DNA from: an uncultured Porphyromonadaceae bacterium
Lineage (GTDB): Bacteria; Bacteroidota; Bacteroidia; Bacteroidales; Muribaculaceae
Direction: 5' to 3'
Assembly: GCA_902491515.1 (NCBI GenBank)
Contig: CABUIC010000016.1
Coordinates: forward strand, 1-59,778
DNA length: 59,778 nucleotides
The notes below the pieces were generated by a model, which made no database searches, was not told the origin of the DNA, and worked only from the letters and a program-made list of their open reading frames with translations. The position numbers were made by a program, and so were the translations under genes. Numbering within the stretch: position 1 is the stretch's first letter; every line of letters begins with the position of its first letter. This document shows positions 8,661-17,721 of the stretch, piece by piece.

Positions 8661-9845
8661 TCAGAGGTCTTCTTCGATGGAGAATCCGTCGTCGGGTAGT
8701 TCGTCGTCGAAGAGGTCGGTCTGCGCGGGCTTTGCTGCGGGGGCCTCGCCGGGCTCGTCGGCGGCGGGGGCGGCCTGCTCGCGGCGGGCGCGGGCCATGG
8801 GGGAGTTGTCAGTGGCCTTGAGGGCTTCCATGATTTTGGCCTCGAGTTCGTCGGCGAGTTCGGGGTTGTCGCGGATCACGTTCTTCGCGGCGTCGCGTCC
8901 CTGAGCGAGTTTGGAGCCGTCGTAGCTGAACCAGGAGCCGCTCTTCTTGATGATGTCGAGTTCGACGCCGAGGTCAAGGATTTCGCCGGCGCGGGAGATG
9001 CCTTCGCCGAACATGATGTCGAATTCAGCGCGCTTGAAGGGGGGAGCGACCTTGTTCTTGACAATCTTGACGTATGCCCGTTTGCCGAGGACGTCGTCGC
9101 CGTCCTTGATGGGGTTTCGGCTGCGGATGTCGATGCGGACGGAGGCGTAGAACTTGAGTGCGTTTCCGCCGGTGGTTGTCTCGGTGGGGCCGAACATCTG
9201 TCCGATTTTCTCGCGGAGCTGGTTGATGAATATGCAGGTGGTGTTGGTGCGGGAGATTGCGCCGGTGAGTTTGCGCATGGCCTGCGACATGAGGCGGGCC
9301 TGAAGGCCCATGTTGCGGTCGCCCATCTCGCCTTCGATTTCGCTCTTGGGGGTGAGGGCGGCGACGGAGTCGACCACGAGGATGTCGATAGCGGAGGAGC
9401 GGATGAGCTGCTCGGCGATTTCGAGGGCCTGCTCGCCGTTGTCGGGCTGGGAGATGAGGAGGTTGTTGACGTCGACTCCGAGGCTCTGGGCGTAGAAGCG
9501 GTCGAAGGCGTGTTCGGCGTCGATGATGGCGGCGATGCCGCCCCGTTTCTGTGCCTCGGCGATGGCGTGGATTGCGAGTGTGGTCTTACCGGAGGACTCG
9601 GGGCCGTAGATTTCGATGATTCGGCCGCGGGGGTAACCTCCGACGCCGAGGGCGTGGTTGAGGGAGATGGAGCCGGTGGGGATTACTTCGACGTCTTCGA
9701 TAACGTCGTCGCCCATCTTCATGACTGCGCCACGGCCGTAGGCCTTCTCGATGCGGCCCATAGCCTGGGCGAGAGCGTCGAGGCGTGCGGTGCGGGCCGC
9801 TTCTTCGGGGCTGACCGCCGCTTTTTTGTCTTCTTTCTTTGCCAT
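8661..9845 (-). CDS. recA: recombinase RecA
   Basis: This is RecA, the ATP-dependent strand-exchange protein of homologous recombination and DNA repair. At 394 residues it is slightly longer than E. coli RecA because of an acidic, Ala/Pro-rich C-terminal tail ending in EEDL. Visible motifs are Walker A GPESSGKTT, the segment following IDAEHAFD, Walker B-type ILVVDSVAAL, and the DNA-binding loops around GEMGDRNMGLQARLMSQAMRK (split here only for description) and FINQLREKIG with TTTGGNALKFY. The start MAKKEDKK follows a purine-rich AGGAG. It is monocistronic. The promoter region contains repeated GTGTGC/GCACAC strings but no box I can identify as a LexA site. Confidence 0.98.
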   Translation of the reverse strand: MAKKEDKKAAVSPEEAARTARLDALAQAMGRIEKAYGRGAVMKMGDDVIEDVEVIPTGSISLNHALGVGGYPRGRIIEIYGPESSGKTTLAIHAIAEAQKRGGIAAIIDAEHAFDRFYAQSLGVDVNNLLISQPDNGEQALEIAEQLIRSSAIDILVVDSVAALTPKSEIEGEMGDRNMGLQARLMSQAMRKLTGAISRTNTTCIFINQLREKIGQMFGPTETTTGGNALKFYASVRIDIRSRNPIKDGDDVLGKRAYVKIVKNKVAPPFKRAEFDIMFGEGISRAGEILDLGVELDIIKKSGSWFSYDGSKLAQGRDAAKNVIRDNPELADELEAKIMEALKATDNSPMARARREQAAPAADEPGEAPAAKPAQTDLFDDELPDDGFSIEEDL

Positions 9846-9906
9846 AATAATAAGGAGAGAGATTTTATGTTGATTTTATTTTGTGCGTTGTTGTCGGTTG
9901 ACAATG

Positions 9907-9914
9907 CAAAGATA
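9907..9914 (-). promoter_or_regulatory. -7 box of recA
   Basis: The minus strand reads TATCTTTG, about 60 bases ahead of the recA start. A TTTG occurs 15 bases upstream, shorter than the usual spacing. GTGTGC/GCAC motifs between 9915 and 9945 surround it. Confidence 0.55.
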
Positions 9915-10078
9915 CGCACAAAGGTGTGCCAAAAGTGTGCGCACGTGTATTAATGTATGTTAAACCGAAATATTTTTATGATTTCGGCGAACAAAAAACG
10001 TCCGGGGGATGTTTGAACAATAGAAAAGCAAGAAATTACTTTTTCCATTGCAAGAAATGTGATAATGATTGGTTTATT

Positions 10079-10114
10079 CTAAGATGGAGACACCGTGAGG
10101 CGTCTCCATCTTAG
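10079..10114 (-). terminator. hairpin downstream of DUF1573 gene
   Basis: Perfect 13-base arms CTAAGATGGAGAC (10079-10091) and inverse (10102-10114) begin 8 bases beyond the stop codon. The T-run (TTTTAT) is on the plus-strand side, so on the minus strand the tail is weak. It most likely ends or protects the upstream operon message. Confidence 0.6.
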
Positions 10115-10121
10115 TTTTATG

Positions 10122-10520
10122 TCAGTCTGCGGGGATTACGTTGCCGCGGATGCGGAGGGGGATTCGCCGGCTTTTGCCTCCGGCGGCTTTGATGCGGAGT
10201 TTTATCTCGCGGTTTATTTCGCCGTGTTGGCCCGCGGGGTTGAATTTTACTTTGATTTTAGCCGTTTTGCCGGGCTCAACGGGCTTGGTGGGGTATTCGG
10301 CCTTGGAGCATCCGCAGGTGGTAGAGGCGGAGAGGATGGCCACGGGTACGGAGCCCTTGTTGGTCATCACGAACACGGTCTGGACGGGTGCGGCGGACTC
10401 GCGGACGGTGCCGAAATCGAAGACAGTCTCGTCGAACTCGACTTCGGGCCCGGCGCCGAGTGCGGCGAGAGCCGAGGCGAGGATGAGGGTGAAAGCGATT
10501 GCGAATCTTCTGAGGGTCAT
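10122..10520 (-). CDS. DUF1573 secreted protein
   Basis: This 132-residue protein has a signal peptide (about 1-23, ending ALGA). A single immunoglobulin-like DUF1573 domain follows, with the family hallmarks FDFGTVRE near the start and TTCGCSKAEYP in the middle, then VKFNPAGQHG. DUF1573 proteins are common, often multi-copy, exported proteins of Bacteroidetes with no settled function. It is the last gene of a probable five-gene operon and its start overlaps the meaB stop by 4 bases. A hairpin follows. Confidence 0.88.
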   Translation of the reverse strand: MTLRRFAIAFTLILASALAALGAGPEVEFDETVFDFGTVRESAAPVQTVFVMTNKGSVPVAILSASTTCGCSKAEYPTKPVEPGKTAKIKVKFNPAGQHGEINREIKLRIKAAGGKSRRIPLRIRGNVIPAD

Positions 10521-11638
10521 TTCTTATGGATTTTGTCGAAGTAGAAGTCGAGGACGTCGGAAGCGGCGGCGAAGCTGGAGCGCCGGTTGGAGAGGACGTC
10601 GGCCTCGCGTCGGGCGAGGAGTGCCTCGACTTCGGGGTTTTCGTAGAAATTCTTGCGGAGCTGCTCGTTGATGGTCTCGAACATCCACCAGCGGGCCTGC
10701 TCGTGGCGCTTGCGCTCGAAGTAGCCGTTGGCCTTGACGAAGGCGAAGTAGCGGTCGATCATGTCCCACACTTCGGCGATGCCGAGCTCGTAGTAGCCCG
10801 AGTAGGTGAGGACTTCGGGCGTCCATCCCGAAGCTGTGGGGGGGAAGAGGTGTAGGGCCGAGCGGAACTGGGCCTGGGCGAGACGGGCGGGGCCGATGTT
10901 GTCGCCGTCGGCCTTGTTGATGACGATGCCGTCGGCCATTTCCATGATTCCGCGCTTGATGCCCTGGAGTTCGTCGCCTGTTCCGGCGAGCTGGATGAGG
11001 AGGAAGAAGTCGACCATTGAGTGGACGGCGGTCTCGCTCTGACCGACGCCGACGGTCTCGACGAAGATATTGTCGTAGCCTGCGGCCTCGCAGAGGACGA
11101 TTGTCTCGCGGGTCTTGCGGGCGACGCCTCCGAGGCTTCCGGCGGAGGGGCTGGGGCGGATGAAGGCTCCGGGGTGGGTGCTGAGCTTTTCCATGCGGGT
11201 CTTGTCGCCGAGGATGGAGCCCTTGGTGCGCTCGCTGGAGGGGTCGATGGCGAGGACTGCGAGCTTGCCTCCGGTGCGCCGGATCACTTCGAGGCCGAAG
11301 ACATCGATGCTGGTACTCTTACCGGCGCCGGGGACGCCTGTGATGCCGATGCGGCGGGAGCGGCCGGAGTGGGGGAGGCATTTCTCGATGACTTCCTGGG
11401 CTACGGCGTAGTGGTCGGGGGCCATGCTCTCGACGAGGGTCACGCCGCGGCTGAGGGCCGTGATGTCGCCTTTGAGGATGCCTTCGACGAGCTCGCCGGC
11501 AGAGGGCATGGGCTTGCGGCGCGGGCGGTTGGCGAGGTAGGGGTTTACGCTCGGGGGCTGGGCCACGCCGCTGTTGACGGTGAGGCCGGAGTATTGCGAG
11601 TCGTTCTCGGGGTGGTCGATATGGTGGTGGGAGTCCAT
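10517..11638 (-). CDS. meaB: methylmalonyl-CoA mutase-associated GTPase MeaB
   Basis: A 373-residue G3E-family P-loop GTPase (also called ArgK). MeaB protects and reloads the adenosylcobalamin cofactor of methylmalonyl-CoA mutase. The P-loop GVPGAGKS is at residues 101-108, followed by the Mg-binding and switch segments (ETVGVGQSE) and the base-recognition motif NKAD in VINKADGDN. The N-terminal 45 residues are an extension without obvious structure. The mutase genes are not in this window; succinate-propionate metabolism through the mutase is usual in this order. The start abuts the alkaline phosphatase stop and the end overlaps the DUF1573 start. Confidence 0.93.
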   Translation of the reverse strand: MDSHHHIDHPENDSQYSGLTVNSGVAQPPSVNPYLANRPRRKPMPSAGELVEGILKGDITALSRGVTLVESMAPDHYAVAQEVIEKCLPHSGRSRRIGITGVPGAGKSTSIDVFGLEVIRRTGGKLAVLAIDPSSERTKGSILGDKTRMEKLSTHPGAFIRPSPSAGSLGGVARKTRETIVLCEAAGYDNIFVETVGVGQSETAVHSMVDFFLLIQLAGTGDELQGIKRGIMEMADGIVINKADGDNIGPARLAQAQFRSALHLFPPTASGWTPEVLTYSGYYELGIAEVWDMIDRYFAFVKANGYFERKRHEQARWWMFETINEQLRKNFYENPEVEALLARREADVLSNRRSSFAAASDVLDFYFDKIHKK

Positions 11639-13033
11639 TTATTTTCCTTTTGAGATTTCGAGAATGTAGAGGGGGAGGTCGGTATTGTTGTTGAAACCCT
11701 TGAAGCGGTCGGCGCCGACGCCAACGGCGAATACGGGCACGGGATTTCCGGTGTGTCCGGTTGTGGTGAAGCCGATTCCGGCGGCGTCGTTGAGGATGCT
11801 GAATACGTCGACGGCGAAAGCGTTGAAGCTGGCGTAGAGGGTTTCCTGGTCGGCGGAGTTGCGCATGAGGAAGGTCTTGTCGAACTGCTGGCGGAGTCGC
11901 TCCTCCTGTTCGGGCGTCACTGGTACGGGCCCGAAGAAGCCGAGCTTTTCGCGGAGGAGCTCTTTCATGTCTTCCCAGGTGAAGATGCGCCGGCTGTTGA
12001 GGAGGGCCTTGCAATAGTCGCTGAATGCTTCCTTGGAGATGCGCTGGGAGTCGAAGAGGCCGAGTCGGGCGTCGTAGTGGAGGGTTTTGTTTCCGACGGT
12101 GAGGCCGCCGGTGTCGTGGTCGGCCGTGACGACGATGAGGGTTTCGTCGGGGTGCTCCTTATAGAATGAGAGGGCGATGTCGATGGCCTCGTTGAAGTTG
12201 AGGATTTCCTTTATGGCGGCTCCGCCGTCGTTGCCGTGGAGGGCGTGGTCGATGTTTCCGCCCTCGACCATCATGAAGAAGCTTTCGGGGCTGCGGGCCT
12301 GAAGGTGACGGAGTCCGGCAGCGGTCATCTGCGGGAGGGAGAGAGCGGAGGCGCCGATGGAGTCGATGGTGTAGCCTATGTTCCAGGGCGCGGAGCCTTC
12401 GTAGTTGAGCAGGAGCACGCGTCCGGTGCCGATTGAGTCGATTGCCTTCGGGCCGCGGAGGAGCTGAACATTGTTGTCGTGGAGGCGTCGGGCTACGTCG
12501 GTGGGCTTTCCGTCCTTGTCGGCGAGGCCCTGGATTCCGGCGCCGGCTATGAAGTCGTATCCGCTCGCGGCGAGGTCACAGTCGATGTCGTAGAACATCT
12601 TGCGGTAGGGGACGTGGGCATAGAATGCCCCGGGGGTGGCGTCGTCTGCGGCCACGGAGGTGATGATGCCGACGCCCATGCCGCGGTCCTTGAAGATTCG
12701 GGCTATGGAAGTGACGTCGGTGGAGTCGGCGGCCTGACCGAGCATGCCGTTCCGGGTCTTGGAGCCTGTGGATAGGGCCGTTCCGGCGGCGGCGGAGTCG
12801 GTGACGGGGCTGGAGGCGGAGTATGTGCGCGTCCATGCGGCGACGGGCATCTGCATCATCGGCAGGGGCTCCTCCTCGCCGCGGATGTCGCGCCAATAGC
12901 TTTCGGCGGCCATTACGGGGCCCATGCCCATGCCGTCGCCGATGAAATAGAAAATATATTTCGGAGCGTCATCGGCCATTGCGGAGCCGACAGCGAGGGC
13001 CGCGAGGCCGAGGGTAAGAAAGAGGCGTTTCAT
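11639..13033 (-). CDS. alkaline phosphatase (PhoA superfamily)
   Basis: A 464-residue exported alkaline phosphatase with a signal peptide (1-20, ending SAMA). The catalytic serine is Ser80 in VTDSAAAGTALSTG. The metal ligands are recognisable in FIGDGMG (about 30-36), VEGGNIDHALHGND, TADHDTGG and TTGHTGNP. The enzyme hydrolyses phosphate monoesters in the periplasm, releasing phosphate. It lies 1 base after the GH3 gene and abuts meaB, so it is co-transcribed in a run whose members share no obvious pathway. No phosphate-starvation box is recognisable. Confidence 0.95.
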   Translation of the reverse strand: MKRLFLTLGLAALAVGSAMADDAPKYIFYFIGDGMGMGPVMAAESYWRDIRGEEEPLPMMQMPVAAWTRTYSASSPVTDSAAAGTALSTGSKTRNGMLGQAADSTDVTSIARIFKDRGMGVGIITSVAADDATPGAFYAHVPYRKMFYDIDCDLAASGYDFIAGAGIQGLADKDGKPTDVARRLHDNNVQLLRGPKAIDSIGTGRVLLLNYEGSAPWNIGYTIDSIGASALSLPQMTAAGLRHLQARSPESFFMMVEGGNIDHALHGNDGGAAIKEILNFNEAIDIALSFYKEHPDETLIVVTADHDTGGLTVGNKTLHYDARLGLFDSQRISKEAFSDYCKALLNSRRIFTWEDMKELLREKLGFFGPVPVTPEQEERLRQQFDKTFLMRNSADQETLYASFNAFAVDVFSILNDAAGIGFTTTGHTGNPVPVFAVGVGADRFKGFNNNTDLPLYILEISKGK

Positions 13034-13034
13034 T

Positions 13035-14567
13035 TTATTCTATGGTGTTTAATTCAAGGAGAATGTCGATGAGTTTGCGGTCGTTGGAGAGGCGTGGGAC
13101 TTTGCGCTGGCCGCCGAGCTTGCCTGTGGAAGCGAGCCAGCGGTCGAAGAGGCCGGGGGCGGCCGAGGTCACAGTGGGCGGGTCGAGGAATATACCTCCC
13201 GAGCGCTTGGCTGCGTAGTCGGAGTTGACGCGCTGCAGCTCGGCGTCGAGGGTGGCGGCGAAGGCGGCGGGGTCGGGGGGAGCCTTTCGCCACTCGATGA
13301 GCCACTGGTGGCGCCCCTTTGTGCCGTCGGCACGTGCGAAGACCGGGGCCGCCGTGTAGTCGGCGACCTCGCAGGCGTGGCGGGCGCATGCGGCGGCTAT
13401 GGCTGCCTCGGCGTTGTGGACCATGAGTTCTTCGCCGAAGGCGTTGATGAACGACTTGGTTCGGCCGGCCACGGCTATTCGGAGGGGGACGGCTGAGCGG
13501 ACCGTGACGGTGTCGCCGGGGGAGTATCGCCAGAGGCCGTTGCAGGCGCTGATTATAAGCTCGTATGTCTGCCCCTGCTCGACTTCCCATGCGGGGAGGA
13601 CGCGGCCTGAGCCGTCGAGGGCGCGGAATTCGTAGAAAATACCGCGGTCGAGGAGGAGGAGCATTCCGTCGGCGGGGTCCGTGGTGTCCTGCGCGGCGAA
13701 GAAGCCCTCGGAGGCGTTGTAGTTCTCGAGGTAGTGCATCCGGGCGGGATCGGTGAGGCGGCGGTACTGCTCGCGGTAAGGCTCGAAGGAAATTCCGCCG
13801 TGGAAAAAGACTTCGAGGTTCGGCCAGACGTCGTGGATGCAGGATGCTCCGGCGCGGTCGAGGACGTGCTCGATGAGGGTCATGAACCAGGAGGGGACGC
13901 CGGAGATGTTTGTAATGTCGGCATGGAGGGATGCCTCGACAAGGGCGGGGAGCTTGCGCTCCCAGTCGGGCATGAGGGCCGTGTGCTTGTCGGGGACGCG
14001 GAAGAGGTTGACGAGGGGGTTGATTTCGGCAATCAGCGAGGCCGAGAGGTCGCCGACGCGGACGTCGGCGGGGAGCCCTTCGACCTCGTTGGCGTAGCTT
14101 CCGCCGAGGATGAGGCTTTTTCCGCCGAAGAGGCGGCTTCGTGGGTTATGGCCGAGGTAGAAGGCCACGGCGTCGGACGCGCCGGCGTAGTGGTTGCGGC
14201 TGAGGGCCGCGTCGGTGACGGGGATGTACTTGCTCTTTCCTCCCGAGGTCCCGGAGCTCTGGGCGAAGCGGAGGGTCCGTCCGGGCCAGAGGACGTCGGG
14301 CTCGCCCATGACCATGCGCATGACCTCGGCGCGTATGTCCTCGTACTCATGGACGGGGAGAGCGGCGAAGGCACGGCGGATGTCAGTCTCCCTGACGATA
14401 TCGCCGAAGCCGAAGCGGCGCCCGGTTTCGGTGTCGCGGGCCTCGCGGAGGAGGCGGCGGAGCTGGCCGAGCTGAGCGCGCTCCACTCCCCCGCGGCTCT
14501 GCGTCCAGGCCTTTACGGCGCGGCGGCGCAGGGCGAACAAGGGGAGTGCGAGCGGCGTGAAGTTCAT
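13035..14567 (-). CDS. GH3-family acyl-adenylate-type enzyme
   Basis: A 510-residue protein of the GH3 (auxin-responsive promoter) family, members of the ANL adenylating superfamily. Plant GH3s join amino acids to hormones; the role of bacterial members is not known. Visible landmarks are the ATP-binding motif SSGTSGGKSKYIPVT (about residues 105-120), and the later segments YNASEGFFAAQD and LWRYSPGDTV, which correspond to GH3 motifs 2 and 3. A C-terminal domain follows with FINAFGEELMVHNAEAAI. There is no signal peptide. It is placed between the secreted nuclease (13 bases) and alkaline phosphatase (1 base). Confidence 0.9.
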   Translation of the reverse strand: MNFTPLALPLFALRRRAVKAWTQSRGGVERAQLGQLRRLLREARDTETGRRFGFGDIVRETDIRRAFAALPVHEYEDIRAEVMRMVMGEPDVLWPGRTLRFAQSSGTSGGKSKYIPVTDAALSRNHYAGASDAVAFYLGHNPRSRLFGGKSLILGGSYANEVEGLPADVRVGDLSASLIAEINPLVNLFRVPDKHTALMPDWERKLPALVEASLHADITNISGVPSWFMTLIEHVLDRAGASCIHDVWPNLEVFFHGGISFEPYREQYRRLTDPARMHYLENYNASEGFFAAQDTTDPADGMLLLLDRGIFYEFRALDGSGRVLPAWEVEQGQTYELIISACNGLWRYSPGDTVTVRSAVPLRIAVAGRTKSFINAFGEELMVHNAEAAIAAACARHACEVADYTAAPVFARADGTKGRHQWLIEWRKAPPDPAAFAATLDAELQRVNSDYAAKRSGGIFLDPPTVTSAAPGLFDRWLASTGKLGGQRKVPRLSNDRKLIDILLELNTIE

Positions 14568-14580
14568 TGTCAGGGGAGGA

Positions 14581-16263
14581 TTATCGAACGGCTACCTTTA
14601 CGGGAGTGCGGTGCTGAGCGGTGCGCACGAGGTAGATGCCTGCCGCGAGAGGAATGTCGGTGTTCTGCTCGACTTCGTCGACGGCCATCACGAGGCGTCC
14701 GGCAGGATCGAAGATTTCGCAGTCCTGCTGGGGCGCGGAGCATATCACGCGCATGAAGCCGTCGAAGCCCCGGATTACGAGGGCTTCCTCGGTCTCGACG
14801 CCCTGAATGCCCGCATGGTCGACAGATACGACGTTGGACATCGGGGAGCGCACGCCGAGGCGCACGGACTGAACGGAATAGGTCTCGCGGTCGCTCTCGC
14901 CGAACTCGGTGATTTCCTGCGGAGAGCCTTCGGAGGGAATTTCCTCGGTGACTACGCCACCGGAGGCGAGGTACTTGGTGCGGGTGATGATCCAGTAGTC
15001 GACGGTCTCGCCTGCGGGCGTGGTCCATTCGGCGAGGTAGCGGTCAGCCTCCACGGAGCTTGCGGGGAGGGCCGTGCAGGCCGTGAGGGTGGGCACGGGC
15101 AGGCACTCGCCGCGGAGAGTGACGGAGACGGAACCGGTGATTCCGCCGTCGCTGATGATGAGCTTCGATGTGTGGGAGCCGAGGGCGGCGGGGCGGTATG
15201 TGACGTTGAGCCAGTATCCGTCCTGGGCGTTGGCGAGGGCGCCGTCGAGGGTTGAGGAGGGGATGGTGAAATATGTGCGGTCGCCGGAGTAGACGGTGAG
15301 GGAGAGTTTGCCGCGGAGGTTGTCGCCCTTGATGTAGAGCTTCGTGACGGCGCTCTGGCCGAGGGCCACCTGTCCGAAGTCGAGATTCATTCCGCGCGTG
15401 GGAGCCACGAGATCGGGGGTGCCGGTGGCCGGAGGCGTCACTTCGCCGGAGCCTGTGTAGCCGTCGTAGGGCTGGCCTTTCTTGGAGCCCCAGAGATAGT
15501 CGGCGAGTACGGGGCAGTCGATGAAGGGATTGCGGTTGTTCTGGATGCTGTATACGGCCTCGTTGCGGTCGCGTTCCTTCTGGCTGACGGGGTCCTGCGC
15601 ATGCCACTTCATGAGAAGGTCTATCGCCCAGGGGGTCAGAGTCGGATAGGTATTCTGCGCCACCATGAAGGTATACTTCCAGGTGAGGTCCTGATAACAG
15701 GTGGCCATGTAGAAGTATGTGCGGGCGAAGTCGCCCTTGTACTCGTCGTCGGGCTCGAAGACGAATGCCGCTCCGCCGCCCTGGCCGTTGACGGGGTAGC
15801 CGACCTTGCAGACCCCGTTGTCGAACTTCATGGAGTTGCGGGTGTCGACAACGCCGAGGGGGTAGTTGCTCTTGGCGGTGTTGGCCTTCATCTCGGAGGG
15901 ATAGAGGTGGTTGAGGTCAACGTAAGCGCTGACTGTCGTGCTGCCGCCCCACCAGCTCTTGGGGAAGGAGTGCTCGCGGTTGAGGCCGCGGAAGGAAGGG
16001 GCGTAGAGGGGGATGTCGGAGTACATGTCCCACCAGCGGCTGCTCTGGGGGTAGACGTCCGTCACCTGGAAGTAGCGCGGGAGGTCGTTGTAGGAGCTGA
16101 TGCGCGTGAAGTTGTGGATGCGGTTGTAGATGGCGGTCTTGAGTTCGCCGTCCTTCTTGCCCGCGAGGGAGGAATAATAGCCTGCCGGAACATCGGCTGA
16201 GGCGGGGAGCACGGCGCCCAGGAGGGCAATCGCCACCGAAATAAGGTGCTTCTTGATTTTCAT
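14581..16263 (-). CDS. secreted endonuclease I with C-terminal sorting-like domain
   Basis: A 560-residue exported nuclease. After a signal peptide (about 1-23) comes an endonuclease I domain (about 25-265) with the catalytic His98 in LNREHSFPKSWWGG. The metal/active-site segment DLNHLYPSEMKAN (Asn118, His119) is also present, followed by KSNYPLG. A linker and immunoglobulin-like modules follow (about 285-390 and 390-490). The last 75 residues resemble a type A type IX secretion sorting domain (EIFDPAGRLV ... GIYLVRT). It probably degrades extracellular DNA for nucleotides or phosphate, which fits the downstream alkaline phosphatase. A consensus promoter lies 64 bases upstream, making it the first gene of the run. 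Confidence 0.92.
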   Translation of the reverse strand: MKIKKHLISVAIALLGAVLPASADVPAGYYSSLAGKKDGELKTAIYNRIHNFTRISSYNDLPRYFQVTDVYPQSSRWWDMYSDIPLYAPSFRGLNREHSFPKSWWGGSTTVSAYVDLNHLYPSEMKANTAKSNYPLGVVDTRNSMKFDNGVCKVGYPVNGQGGGAAFVFEPDDEYKGDFARTYFYMATCYQDLTWKYTFMVAQNTYPTLTPWAIDLLMKWHAQDPVSQKERDRNEAVYSIQNNRNPFIDCPVLADYLWGSKKGQPYDGYTGSGEVTPPATGTPDLVAPTRGMNLDFGQVALGQSAVTKLYIKGDNLRGKLSLTVYSGDRTYFTIPSSTLDGALANAQDGYWLNVTYRPAALGSHTSKLIISDGGITGSVSVTLRGECLPVPTLTACTALPASSVEADRYLAEWTTPAGETVDYWIITRTKYLASGGVVTEEIPSEGSPQEITEFGESDRETYSVQSVRLGVRSPMSNVVSVDHAGIQGVETEEALVIRGFDGFMRVICSAPQQDCEIFDPAGRLVMAVDEVEQNTDIPLAAGIYLVRTAQHRTPVKVAVR

Positions 16264-16326
16264 TTCAGGGTTATATGCAGAGAGGTTGATACGTGGTCAG
16301 TTGTGCGGTAGATTGAAGTCTGACTA

Positions 16327-16357
16327 CAAATTTAAACATAAATCCGCAAACGCGCAA
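16327..16357 (-). promoter_or_regulatory. promoter of the endonuclease I operon
   Basis: On the minus strand TTG (16355-16357), a 20-base spacer and TAAATTTG (16327-16334) match the Bacteroidetes consensus. Confidence 0.7.
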
Positions 16358-16369
16358 GGACCGTGAATG

Positions 16370-17623
16370 TTAATTTTCGGCCGCTTTAGTCGGGAGCCAG
16401 CGGTAAAGACGGTCGGCAGGGCGGATTTTGGCTGGTACGGCTATGGAGAATGCGTCGCCCTTTACGGCGCGGGGAACGGATTTTCCGCCTACGCGGATGT
16501 CCTCGACCCTGACGATGAGTGCGCCGGTCGTGGGGCCGGTGATTACCACCTCGTCGCCGACACAGAGCTCGTGGGCCTCCATGAAGAACTCGCCGACGCC
16601 GAGCTTCGAGAACCACTTGACGCCCTTGGCCACGTACTGCTTGACTCGCGTGGCGGAGGAGCCGTACTTTGCTGACCACTCGCCGAGGCGCTGGCCGAGG
16701 TAGTATCCGTTCCAGAAGCCCCGGTTGAAGATTTTTCCGAGGCTTTCGTCCCAGCGGGCTATTTTTTCTTCGGAGTAGGAGCCGTCGCAGAGTGCTTCGA
16801 GGGCCTCGGAGTATGCGCGGACGACGGTGAGGACGTACTCGGGCCCGCGGGCGCGGCCCTCGATTTTGAAGACGGAGACTCCGGCGTCGACCATCTTGTT
16901 GAGGAAGTGGATGGTCTTGAGGTCCTTGGGCGACATGATGTACTTGTTCTCGATGTCGAGCTGCTCGCCGGTCTCGCGGTCGGTGACGGTGTAGCCGCGG
17001 CGGCAAATCTGAGTGCAGGCTCCGCGGTTGGCGCTGGAGTTCATCTCGTGCAGGCTGAGATAGCACTTGCCTGATACGGCCATGCAGAGGGCGCCGTGGC
17101 AGAACATCTCGATGCGGACGAGCTCGCCCTTGGGGCCGCGGATGTCCTCGGCGACGATTGCGTCATGGATGGCCTTGACCTGCTCGAGCGAGAGCTCGCG
17201 GGCGAGGACCACGACGTCGGCATAGGCGGCGTAGAAGCGGACGGCCTCGATGTTGGAGATGTTGCACTGGGTGGAGATGTGGACCTCGACGCCGCGTGAG
17301 CGGGCGTAGGATATCGCGGCGATGTCCGTGGCGATGATGGCTGTGAGGCCGGCCTCGGCCGCGGCGTCGATGATGGCGTGGAGGACGGGGATGTCGCCGT
17401 CGTAGATTATGGTGTTGACCGTGAGGTATGTGCGGACACCGGCCTCGGAGCAAATCCGGGCGATGTTGCGGAGGTCGTCGAGGGTGAAGTTGGCGCTGGA
17501 CTTGGAGCGCATGTTCAGGCCCTCGACGCCGAAGTAGACGGCGTTGGTTCCTGCGGAGATGGCGGCGGCAAGCGACTCGTAGCTGCCGACGGGGGCCATT
17601 ATTTCGAAATCGGATCGTTTCAT
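16370..17623 (-). CDS. peptidase U32-family protein (TrhP/YegQ-like)
   Basis: A 417-residue U32-family protein. The start MKRSDFEIMAPVG is preferred over an ATG 18 bases upstream because ELMAPVGS-type openings are where family members begin. Family landmarks are ISAGTNAVYFG (about 24-34), the conserved region EMFCHGALCMAVSGKCYLS, SANRGACTQICRR, and FKIEGRARGPEYV. The cysteines in these are typical iron-sulphur or active-site positions. Several bacterial U32 proteins are now known as tRNA hydroxylation factors (TrhP, 5-hydroxyuridine at position 34) or ubiquinone-pathway proteins, rather than proteases. I infer the tRNA role here. It is a single gene following a hairpin. Confidence 0.88.
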   Translation of the reverse strand: MKRSDFEIMAPVGSYESLAAAISAGTNAVYFGVEGLNMRSKSSANFTLDDLRNIARICSEAGVRTYLTVNTIIYDGDIPVLHAIIDAAAEAGLTAIIATDIAAISYARSRGVEVHISTQCNISNIEAVRFYAAYADVVVLARELSLEQVKAIHDAIVAEDIRGPKGELVRIEMFCHGALCMAVSGKCYLSLHEMNSSANRGACTQICRRGYTVTDRETGEQLDIENKYIMSPKDLKTIHFLNKMVDAGVSVFKIEGRARGPEYVLTVVRAYSEALEALCDGSYSEEKIARWDESLGKIFNRGFWNGYYLGQRLGEWSAKYGSSATRVKQYVAKGVKWFSKLGVGEFFMEAHELCVGDEVVITGPTTGALIVRVEDIRVGGKSVPRAVKGDAFSIAVPAKIRPADRLYRWLPTKAAEN

Positions 17624-17646
17624 GTGCGGGGACGTATACACTGAAT

Positions 17647-17678
17647 CATATCCCGGAGAATCGAGCCTCCGGGATATG
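17647..17678 (-). terminator. hairpin after secG
   Basis: Perfect 12-base arms CATATCCCGGAG (17647-17658) and inverse (17667-17678) with an 8-base loop lie between the secG stop and the U32 start. There is no long T-run, so it may be a terminator or a processing/stability hairpin. Confidence 0.55.
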
Positions 17679-17721
17679 ACATGAATTGATTTTCAAGGTG
17701 TGAGAGTGTGGACTCCGGGGA

